This document shows, one piece after another, positions 43,596 to 50,741 of a stretch of DNA of 64,000 nt. Location: the NCBI RefSeq assembly GCF_024699925.1, contig NZ_JAJOMX010000001.1, positions 620,001 to 684,000 on the forward strand. The letters run 5' to 3'. Origin of the DNA: Mesorhizobium sp. J428 (GTDB lineage: Bacteria > Pseudomonadota > Alphaproteobacteria > Rhizobiales > Rhizobiaceae). How positions within the stretch are numbered: position 1 is the stretch's first letter; each line of letters opens with the position of its first letter. The notes under the pieces were generated by a model. That model had not been told where the DNA came from and did not search any database. It saw only the letters and a program-made list of their open reading frames with translations. The translations under genes were made by a program, and so were the position numbers.

Positions 43596-44465
43596 ATGTC
43601 TAGCATTAACACCAATTCCTCGGCCATGCTTGCGCTGCAGTCTCTGGCTGCGACCAACAAGGCTCTCGACACCACCCAGTCGCGCATCTCGACCGGCCTG
43701 CGCGTCGGCGAAGCCTCTGACAACGCCGCCTACTGGTCGATCGCCACGACCATGCGTTCGGACAACAAGGCGTTCTCGTCCGTCAAGGACGCGCTCGGCC
43801 TCGGCTCCGCCAAGATCGACACCGCCTATACCGGCATGAACAAGGCGATCGAGGTCGTCGATGACATCAAGCAGAAGCTGGTGTCGGCGCTCGGCGCCTC
43901 GGACGAGGACAAGACCAAGATCCAGGCGGAGATCGGCCAGCTGCAGGAACAGCTGAAGAGCACGGCGCTTGCCGCGAACTATGCCGGCTCGAACCTGCTC
44001 GCCAACGACGACAACGCGACGCCGCTGCAGATCGTCGCCTCCTATGATCGCGCCAGCGACGGCACGACGACCGTCAACCGCATCTCGGTCGACCTGACCA
44101 ACGTCGTCCTGTTCAACTCCACCGGCGCAGCCGGCGGCCTGCTCGACGACACCATGCTGGTCGACGTCACCGGCGCCGACGACACCACGATCGAGGGCTT
44201 CCTGACCGACGTCGAGACGGCCCTGAGCGCGATGGCGACCGGCGCATCGAGCCTCGGCGCGGCCAAGACCCGCGTCGACATGCAGACCGAGTTCGTCTCG
44301 GCCCTGAAGGACTCGATCGAGCGCGGCGTCGGCCAGCTGGTCGATGCCGACATGAACGCCGAATCGGCCCGCCTGTCGGCTCTGCAGACCCAGCAGCAGC
44401 TCGGCATCCAGGCGCTGTCGATCGCCAACTCCAACTCGCAGAACATCCTCTCGCTCTTCCGCTAA
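43596..44465 (+). CDS. Flagellin 1
   Basis: A 289-aa flagellin, short for the family because the variable D2/D3 domains are almost missing. The N-terminal D0/D1 motif is ALQSLAATNKALDTTQSRIS followed by TGLRVGEASDNAAYWSIATT. The C-terminal end is QTQQQLGIQALSIANSNSQN followed by ILSLFR. Filament subunit exported by the type III apparatus. The intergenic gap to flagellin 2 carries a strong terminator, so it is a single-gene transcript. Confidence 0.96.
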   Translation: MSSINTNSSAMLALQSLAATNKALDTTQSRISTGLRVGEASDNAAYWSIATTMRSDNKAFSSVKDALGLGSAKIDTAYTGMNKAIEVVDDIKQKLVSALGASDEDKTKIQAEIGQLQEQLKSTALAANYAGSNLLANDDNATPLQIVASYDRASDGTTTVNRISVDLTNVVLFNSTGAAGGLLDDTMLVDVTGADDTTIEGFLTDVETALSAMATGASSLGAAKTRVDMQTEFVSALKDSIERGVGQLVDADMNAESARLSALQTQQQLGIQALSIANSNSQNILSLFR

Positions 44466-44491
44466 GCCGAGCAGCGACTGTTCTGAACACG

Positions 44492-44520
44492 GGCCGCGCT
44501 CCGCAAGGAGCGCGGCCTTT
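44492..44520 (+). terminator. Rho-independent terminator after flagellin 1
   Basis: An 11-bp perfect GC stem (GGCCGCGCTCC, loop GCAA, GGAGCGCGGCC) is followed by TTTGCGTTT, 27 nt after the stop codon. Confidence 0.85.
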
Positions 44521-44664
44521 GCGTTTCCGGCAGCATGGCCCGGCTCCGGGCCGCCACGCCTCTCCTTCCCACGCCGCGAATCACCTTGAAACCGGAGGTC
44601 CACTACAGCCTTCCGCACGCCTCCCCGCGCGTCCCAGGCCCTGAAAAACGTTGGTTTTCCGCGC

Positions 44665-44680
44665 TTAACCGCGCGTTAAC
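44665..44680 (+). promoter_or_regulatory. CtrA-type box upstream of flagellin 2
   Basis: TTAA at 44665-44668, 7 nt (CCGCGCG), then TTAAC at 44676-44680: a perfect match to the TTAA-N7-TTAAC box bound by phosphorylated CtrA in alphaproteobacteria. A further ATTAACC half-site follows 18 nt later. It lies 65 nt before the flagellin GTG start. Confidence 0.7.
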
Positions 44681-44744
44681 CATAAGCCACTACCAATGAT
44701 TAACCGTAGCCGACAGCGTAGTGGATTTTTAAGGGGGCTTAGAG

Positions 44745-45737
44745 GTGACATCAATTCTGACCAACGCGTCCGCCATGACGGCGCTTCAGTCGTTGCAGGC
44801 CACCAACAAGGCCCTGGAAACCACCCAGTCGCGCATCTCGACGGGTCTTCGGGTCGCCGAGGCGGCGGACAACGCGGCCTACTGGTCGATCGCGACCACG
44901 ATGAAATCGGACAACAAGGCGCTCTCGTCGATCCAGGACTCGCTCGGCCTGGGCGCCAGCCGCATCGACACCGCCTACACCGCTATCAACAGCGTGGTCG
45001 GGCTCGTCGACGATATCAAGCAGAAGCTGGTGTCGGCGATCGGCGCGTCGGAGAGCGACAAGGCGAAGATCCAGTCCGAGATTACGGAACTTCAGAAGCA
45101 GCTGAAATTCGCCGCCGACGCGGCGACCTTCAGCGGCGCCAACTGGCTGTCGGTCGACTCGAGCGTCGCCAACGGCAACCCGGCCGACGGCGAACATGCC
45201 GACGCCAAGATCGTTGCCGCCTTCAATCGCAGCTCGGCCGGCGACGTCACGCTCGGCACCATCGACATCAACGTCCAGTCCATCAAGCTCTTCGATGCGG
45301 CGGCGACCACCGCCGAGAACCAGGGCATCGTCGAGGGCTTGCGGTCGAGCACCACCGGCCTGCGCGACGACAGCGCCACCGTGGCCGTGGCCGGAACCTA
45401 CAACGCGACCGACGGCTACTCGGTCTACACGCTCACCGTCGAAGGCTTCCTCGACACGCAGATCGAGCAGATGCTGACCGTCGCCGACCAGACGCTCGCG
45501 GACCTGACCGACGCTGCAACCGTCATCGGCGCCGCCAAGACCCGCATCGACATGCAGCAGAGCTTCACCGCCAGCCTGATGGACTCGATCGAGCGCGGCG
45601 TGGGCCAGCTGGTGGACGCCGACATGAACGAGGAATCGACCCGGCTGCAGGCGCTGCAAGTGCAGCAGCAGCTCGGCATCCAGGCGCTCTCGATTGCCAA
45701 CAGCAACGCACAGAACGTTCTCTCGCTCTTCAAGTAA
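44745..45737 (+). CDS. Flagellin 2
   Basis: A 330-aa flagellin closely related to flagellin 1 at both ends (ALQSLQATNKALETTQSRIS; VQQQLGIQALSIANSNAQNV). A 40-residue insertion in the middle region includes VDSSVANGNPADGEHADAKI. The GTG start at 44745 follows AAGGGGG. The tandem pair probably arose by duplication, and both may enter the same complex filament. A CtrA-type box lies upstream and a strong terminator follows. Confidence 0.96.
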   Translation: MTSILTNASAMTALQSLQATNKALETTQSRISTGLRVAEAADNAAYWSIATTMKSDNKALSSIQDSLGLGASRIDTAYTAINSVVGLVDDIKQKLVSAIGASESDKAKIQSEITELQKQLKFAADAATFSGANWLSVDSSVANGNPADGEHADAKIVAAFNRSSAGDVTLGTIDINVQSIKLFDAAATTAENQGIVEGLRSSTTGLRDDSATVAVAGTYNATDGYSVYTLTVEGFLDTQIEQMLTVADQTLADLTDAATVIGAAKTRIDMQQSFTASLMDSIERGVGQLVDADMNEESTRLQALQVQQQLGIQALSIANSNAQNVLSLFK

Positions 45738-45771
45738 CGATCAAATATCCTGACATAGCAAACTGATTTCA

Positions 45772-45798
45772 AAAGGCCGCGTCTCTGACGCGGCCTTT
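45772..45798 (+). terminator. Rho-independent terminator after flagellin 2
   Basis: AAAGGCCGCGTC, loop TCT, GACGCGGCCTTT: a perfect 12-bp stem whose A-run and T-run allow termination from either side. It lies 34 nt after the stop codon and just before the fliF promoter element. Confidence 0.88.
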
Positions 45799-45807
45799 CA
45801 ATTTTCG

Positions 45808-45825
45808 CACAAGCTTCGATCTCTA
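45808..45825 (+). promoter_or_regulatory. Flagellar upstream element CAAG-N9-CTA (fliF operon)
   Basis: GCACAAGCTT with CAAG at 45810-45813, 9 nt, then CTAGGCT from 45823, 41 nt before the fliF GTG. It starts 10 nt after the flagellin 2 terminator, which isolates the fliF operon from the flagellins. Confidence 0.65.
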
Positions 45826-45863
45826 GGCTGCCTCCAGACGGTGTTCCGGGGAGCCCAAAATCC

Positions 45864-47525
45864 GTGCCTGAGCAGATCCAGCGAATCATCGACAACCTCC
45901 AGGCCATGGGTGGCCGCCGGCTGTCGATCATGGGCGCAGTCGCGGCCCTCGTGGTGTTCGTGATCGTGGTCGGCTCGCTCTGGCTCAACCGACCGTCCTT
46001 CGAGACGCTCTACGTCGGCCTTGAGCGGTCCGACGTCAACCAGATCGGCATCGTGCTCGGCGATGTGGGCATTCCCTTCGACGTCTCCTCGGACGGCACG
46101 TCGGTCATGGTGCCGGTGGGCCGCACCGGGCAGGCGCGCATGCTGCTTGCGGAAAAGGGCCTGCCGACCAGCACGAATGCCGGCTACGAGCTGTTCGACA
46201 ATGTCGGCTCGCTCGGCCTCACGTCCTTCATGCAGGAGGTGACCAAGGTTCGCGCGCTGGAGGGCGAGATCGCCCGCACCATCCAGTCCATCGCCGGCAT
46301 CAAGGCGGCCCGCGTCCACATCGTCACCGGTGAGCAGGGCAATTTCCGCCAGGCGCAGCGCCAACCGTCGGCCTCGGTGGTGATCCGCACCGCCGGCCTC
46401 GACGCGAGCCGCAGCGCCGCCTCGATCCGCTACCTCGTCGCGGCGGCAGTGCCGGGTCTCGCGGCGGAGAACGTGACGATCCTCGATTCCGACGGAACGC
46501 TGCTTGCCGCAGGCGACGACCCGGCCAACAACACGGCGACGCGCTCGATGGGCGTGGAGCGCACGGTCGAGAACCAGATCCAGGACTCGATCCACCGGGC
46601 GCTCTCGCCCTATCTCGGGCCGGACAATTTCCGCACCAGTGTCAACGCCGTGGTCAACACCGACACCAAGCAGATCGAGGAGACGATCTTCGATCCGGAA
46701 TCCCGCGTCGAGCGGTCGGTCCAGGTGGTCAAGGAAGCCAACCAGAACAATCAGAGCCAGTCGACCACCCCCACCTCGGTCGACCAGAACCTGCCCAACG
46801 AAGGTGCGCCCGGCGCGGGCGGTCCCTCCTCCAGCGAGAAGAACGACCGCAAGGAGGAAGTGACCAATTACGAGATCAACTCGAAGCGTATCGCGACCGT
46901 CAGCAACGGTTACTCGGTGACGCGCCTATCGATCGCCGTCGTGGTCAACGAGGCCCGCATCAAGGCCGTGCTCGGCGAGGGCGCGACGCCGGAGAAGGTG
47001 CAGGAGCGTCTCGCCGCCATCCGCGAGATGGTCGCGACGGCCGCCGGCCTGACGGAAAGCCGCGGCGACGCGATCAGCGTCAATGCCGTCGAGTTCATCG
47101 ACGGCATTGACGGCGAGGCGATCAGCGGGCCGAGCTTCCTCGAGACGGCAGGACGCCATACCGGGACGATCATCAATTCCGGCGCCTTCGTGCTCGTCGT
47201 CTTCCTGGTCGTCTGGTTCGGCCTGCGCCCGCTCACCGCCGCGCTCCAGGCGGGTCCGGCCGCGGCTCCCAGCTTCGACGAGATCCAGCGCTCGCTTCCG
47301 GGCGCGGCGGACAATCTCCAGATCGCAGCCGGCGGCGCCGCACCTAGCGGCGAAGGCGGCGAGGCGACGACCGCCCAGCTCGCGCGTTCGAACGTCAACC
47401 CGATCGACGAGCTGCGCAACAAGCTGAAACCCGCCCCGCAGGACCGGCTCGCCCGGATGCTTGAGCTGAACGAGGAGCGCACGGCGCAGATCCTGCGCAA
47501 ATGGGCGCATCAGGAGGCGAGCTGA
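45864..47525 (+). CDS. fliF: Flagellar MS-ring protein FliF
   Basis: A 553-aa protein with two membrane helices (about residues 22-42 and 440-460). RBM domains include DVGIPFDVSSDGTSVMVPVG and EGEIARTIQSIAGIKAARVH, and the C-terminal FliG-binding tail ends LARMLELNEERTAQILRKWA. It forms the MS ring, the first structure assembled. The GTG start at 45864 follows GGGGAG. In Sinorhizobium fliF lies next to visN; here it heads the motB operon instead. Confidence 0.96.
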   Translation: MPEQIQRIIDNLQAMGGRRLSIMGAVAALVVFVIVVGSLWLNRPSFETLYVGLERSDVNQIGIVLGDVGIPFDVSSDGTSVMVPVGRTGQARMLLAEKGLPTSTNAGYELFDNVGSLGLTSFMQEVTKVRALEGEIARTIQSIAGIKAARVHIVTGEQGNFRQAQRQPSASVVIRTAGLDASRSAASIRYLVAAAVPGLAAENVTILDSDGTLLAAGDDPANNTATRSMGVERTVENQIQDSIHRALSPYLGPDNFRTSVNAVVNTDTKQIEETIFDPESRVERSVQVVKEANQNNQSQSTTPTSVDQNLPNEGAPGAGGPSSSEKNDRKEEVTNYEINSKRIATVSNGYSVTRLSIAVVVNEARIKAVLGEGATPEKVQERLAAIREMVATAAGLTESRGDAISVNAVEFIDGIDGEAISGPSFLETAGRHTGTIINSGAFVLVVFLVVWFGLRPLTAALQAGPAAAPSFDEIQRSLPGAADNLQIAAGGAAPSGEGGEATTAQLARSNVNPIDELRNKLKPAPQDRLARMLELNEERTAQILRKWAHQEAS

Positions 47526-48163
47526 TGGCGCTGGCGATCGCCGACTTGCTGCCCGACTTCGCACCGTCGCCCCCGCGCCCGGCGCCCGTTGCCGTGCAGG
47601 TCCCCTCCCGCGTCGAACTGGTCCGCCCTGCCCCGCAGCCGGAACCAGCGCCTGTCGACATCGACAAGATCGTCGCCGAGGCGGTCGCGAAGGCGGAGGC
47701 CGATCTCGCGCAAAGACTGGAGGCGCTTTACGAGGAGCGCGCCGCCGAGGACCGCAGCCGGCACGAGGAGGAGATGGCGGCGCTGCGCACAACGCTCTCG
47801 GTCGAGCTGGCCTCGAAGGCGGCCGCGGCACTTTCCGAGCTGGAGCGCAGGGCGATCGAGGAGTCGACCTCGATCTGCGCGCGCATCCTGGGACAGATCG
47901 TCGACGAGAACGTGCGCAACCGCGCGGTGGCGGCCCTCGCAACCGCCGTCGGCAACGCGGTCGGCGACGCCGACGCGATCCGCGTTCGGGTCAGCGGGCC
48001 CCAATCCCTGTTCATGCCCTTCGCTGCCGCGATGGGAGACCATGCGCGCCATCTCGAATTCGTCGAGACGAATACCTGCGACCTGACGGTCTCGCTAGAC
48101 GAGACGCTGTTCGAGACCAGGCTCGGCGAATGGTCGTCCGCACTCACGGGAGCAGTCGGTTGA
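47525..48163 (+). CDS. FliH-like export-ATPase regulator (candidate)
   Basis: A 212-aa protein: Pro-rich N-terminus (residues 12-45), a central Ala/Glu/Arg coiled coil (about residues 50-115, e.g. AKAEADLAQRLEALYEERAA) and a globular C-terminal third with VSGPQSLFMPFAAAMGDHAR. This three-part layout, and its place directly after fliF (TGATG overlap), match FliH, the partner of FliI. Sequence identity to enteric FliH is not obvious, so the symbol is left blank. It is coupled to motB through a TTGA overlap. Confidence 0.68.
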   Translation: MALAIADLLPDFAPSPPRPAPVAVQVPSRVELVRPAPQPEPAPVDIDKIVAEAVAKAEADLAQRLEALYEERAAEDRSRHEEEMAALRTTLSVELASKAAAALSELERRAIEESTSICARILGQIVDENVRNRAVAALATAVGNAVGDADAIRVRVSGPQSLFMPFAAAMGDHARHLEFVETNTCDLTVSLDETLFETRLGEWSSALTGAVG

Positions 48164-49407
48164 GCACCGTCAATCACGCGGAACCGCATCAAGAGATTCT
48201 GATCATCCGCCACGGCGGGCATGACGACCATGACGACCACCATGGCGGCGCGTGGAAGATCGCCTTTGCCGACTTCATGACGGCGATGATGTGCTTCTTC
48301 CTCGTGATGTGGCTGATCAACGCTGCCAACGAGGAGACGAAGGCTGCGGTCGCGAGCTACTTCAACCCGATCAAGTTGACCGACAAGAACGCCAGCCGGC
48401 GCGGGCTCGACGAGGAAGGGCAAGGCTCCACCTCCGCCCAGACCCAGGCCCAGAGCGAGACGGACCCGGCGGCATCGATCGCGGGTGTCGGCGCGGCCGA
48501 GACCGGCAACATGAAGCAGGAGGTCGCGAGCGAATCGGCCGACGCCGAGAAATACACCGACGAGCACCTGTTCTCGAACCCCTATGCGGTGCTCGCCGAA
48601 ATCGCGGCCGAGACCGGGAACCTGCAGAACCTGAGCGAGAAAGGCGATGGCGGCGCGCAGCTTTCCGGCCCCGCGACGGGAGCCTCCGGCGGGGAATCCT
48701 TCCGCGATCCGTTCGCGCCCGACTTCTGGTCCCAGCAGATCATACCGGGCGTCGACTCGCCTCCAGCCGAGGACAACGCGTTGTCGGAGGCAGGCGACGA
48801 AAAGACGCCCGAAGCCGCGCAGCGCGCGGCACAGACCGCGGAAGCAGGGAAGACATCGGATCCGGCCGCCGAAGCCGAAAAGCCGGCCGCGCAGGCCGAG
48901 CGCGCACCGGCGAAACCGGTCGATCCCGCCAAGGCCTCGGAAGCAGTGGAGAAGCAGGCCGCCGAAATCCGCAAGGAGATCGCCCAGGCGCTCGGCGCGA
49001 ACGGCAAGCTCGCCGACGGCCTGAGCGTGGAGGCGACGCCGCAAGGCGTGATGATCTCCGTGACCGACCAGCTCGACTTCGGCATGTTCGAGATCGGCTC
49101 CGCCGTGCCCAGGCGCGACCTCGTGCTGGCGATGGAGAAGATCGGCAAGATCCTCTCGGAACGCAGCGGCAGCCTGCACATCTACGGCCACACCGACGGC
49201 CGCCCCTTCGCGGGCGGCCAGTACGACAACTGGCGGCTTTCCACCGCGCGCGCCCATTCCGCCTACTACATGCTGGTGCGCTCCGGCCTGGACGAGAAGC
49301 GCCTGACCGAGGTGGCGGGCTTTGCCGACCGCAAGCTCAAGGTCCAGTCCGATCCGCTCGCGGCGTCCAACCGTCGCATCGAGATCCTGCTGGAGGCCGC
49401 CGGATGA
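48160..49407 (+). CDS. motB: Flagellar stator protein MotB
   Basis: A 415-aa stator subunit. A His/Asp-rich N-terminus precedes the single membrane helix, where the proton-binding Asp lies in KIAFADFMTAMMCFFLVMWL. A long Ala/Glu-rich periplasmic linker (about residues 70-285) is much longer than in enteric MotB. The OmpA-like peptidoglycan-binding domain follows (LHIYGHTDGRPFAGGQYDNW, then PLAASNRRIEILL). The TTG start at 48160 overlaps the previous stop; an earlier in-frame GTG is rejected because it lies inside the fliH-like gene. Confidence 0.93.
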   Translation: MSTVNHAEPHQEILIIRHGGHDDHDDHHGGAWKIAFADFMTAMMCFFLVMWLINAANEETKAAVASYFNPIKLTDKNASRRGLDEEGQGSTSAQTQAQSETDPAASIAGVGAAETGNMKQEVASESADAEKYTDEHLFSNPYAVLAEIAAETGNLQNLSEKGDGGAQLSGPATGASGGESFRDPFAPDFWSQQIIPGVDSPPAEDNALSEAGDEKTPEAAQRAAQTAEAGKTSDPAAEAEKPAAQAERAPAKPVDPAKASEAVEKQAAEIRKEIAQALGANGKLADGLSVEATPQGVMISVTDQLDFGMFEIGSAVPRRDLVLAMEKIGKILSERSGSLHIYGHTDGRPFAGGQYDNWRLSTARAHSAYYMLVRSGLDEKRLTEVAGFADRKLKVQSDPLAASNRRIEILLEAAG

Positions 49408-50741
49408 GGCGGCTCTGCCGGGCCATGGCGTTCGGCGCTACGCTCTCGGCCGCGGGCTTCGCGACCGGGCCGGCGGATGCCGCGCTGGACACGTTCCAGA
49501 TGGTCCGCTCGCTGCAGCTCGTGCAGGACCGCATCGCGGGCGGCGACCACGCCGCCCTGCCGATGCAGCAGAAGATCCTGCAGATGATCGACAAGAAGCT
49601 GCGGGAGGCAGGCCCCGACGACTTCCGCGAGCGCAAGAATATCGAGGCGCTGCTGATCTACGCCATGAGCGGCGGCAATCCCGTCACCGTCGACGTCGCC
49701 ATCGCCCGCCTCAAGCCCGACGAGGCAACCAAGCCGCTCACCGATGGGGTGCGCTTCTACATCCGCGGCGACGCGAAATCTGCCATGACCACGCTGCAGC
49801 CGATCGACCCGCGCACGCTCAACAGGGACCTGGGCTCGTTCCTCGCCCTCATCAAGGGTTCGATGACGGCGCCCGACGAACCCAAGCCTGCGATCGCCCT
49901 GCTGGACACGGCCCGGCTGCTGGCGCCCGGCACGCTGGTCGAGGAAGCTGCGCTGCGCCGCTCGCTGCCCCTCGCAGCCCGGCTCGGCGACACCGAGCGC
50001 TTCCTGCGCGCCTCCAACCAGTATGTGCGCCGCTTCCTGCGCTCGCCCTATGCGACGCAATATGCGGACGAACTGGTCAAGGGCATCGTCACCCTCTACG
50101 CCTCGCTCGACCTGCACGTGATCGAGAGCACCATCGCGGAAATGAGCCAGGAGCACCAGAAGGTGATCTATCTGCGGCTCGCCCGCACCGCCGCAATCGA
50201 GGGCCTGCGCGAGCTGTCCGATTTCGCCGCGAAGAAGGCGGCGGGCTTCGAGGCCGTCGCCGCGGGCGAGGACGACCCGCGCGCGCTGCTCTATTCGAGC
50301 CTCTCCGAGATCGCGTCGGAGAAAGGGCCGGAGATCCTCGAACGGCTGAGGTCGATCGATCGCGACAAGCTCGCGGGACCCGACCGGCAACTGCTGGACG
50401 CGGCGATCTCGGTTGCGACCGGGATCATGACGTCGCCGAACGATCCGGCGCCGCCGGCACCGGTCGTGGCTATCGAGCCTGAACCTGCGCCGCAGCCCGT
50501 CGCGCATGCGCCGGCGCCCGAACAGCCGGAGCCGCCGCAGGCTACCGACATCGCCGCTGCGCGTCCGGCGCAGCCGTCCGACGATCCGACGCCATTGGCC
50601 GTGCAACGCGTCGACCGGAGGCCGGACCCGCCCGCCCGGCCCGTCGAGGCCAGCGCCCCGGCGGAAGAACCCTTGCCCCTCGTCAGCGAGACGCGGCGCA
50701 AGCTGGAGGAAATCGACAAGATGCTCGAAGGGGCCAAATGA
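49404..50741 (+). CDS. motC: MotC, periplasmic motility protein
   Basis: A 445-aa protein with a signal peptide (MRRLCRAMAFGATLSAAGF, cleaved near GPADA-AL). A helical repeat body follows (about residues 30-330, e.g. SLPLAARLGDTERFLRASNQ), then a Pro/Ala-rich segment and a C-terminal coil SETRRKLEEIDKMLEGAK. In Sinorhizobium MotC is periplasmic, binds MotB and is needed for rotation. The gene overlaps both motB and fliK by ATGA. Confidence 0.92.
   Translation: MRRLCRAMAFGATLSAAGFATGPADAALDTFQMVRSLQLVQDRIAGGDHAALPMQQKILQMIDKKLREAGPDDFRERKNIEALLIYAMSGGNPVTVDVAIARLKPDEATKPLTDGVRFYIRGDAKSAMTTLQPIDPRTLNRDLGSFLALIKGSMTAPDEPKPAIALLDTARLLAPGTLVEEAALRRSLPLAARLGDTERFLRASNQYVRRFLRSPYATQYADELVKGIVTLYASLDLHVIESTIAEMSQEHQKVIYLRLARTAAIEGLRELSDFAAKKAAGFEAVAAGEDDPRALLYSSLSEIASEKGPEILERLRSIDRDKLAGPDRQLLDAAISVATGIMTSPNDPAPPAPVVAIEPEPAPQPVAHAPAPEQPEPPQATDIAAARPAQPSDDPTPLAVQRVDRRPDPPARPVEASAPAEEPLPLVSETRRKLEEIDKMLEGAK

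Noticed and set aside
43430..44744. Sigma-28 (TAAA-N15-GCCGATAA) or sigma-54 promoters for the flagellins
   Set aside because: Neither pattern could be found by eye in the two flagellin leaders, in keeping with the absence of FliA in rhizobia.
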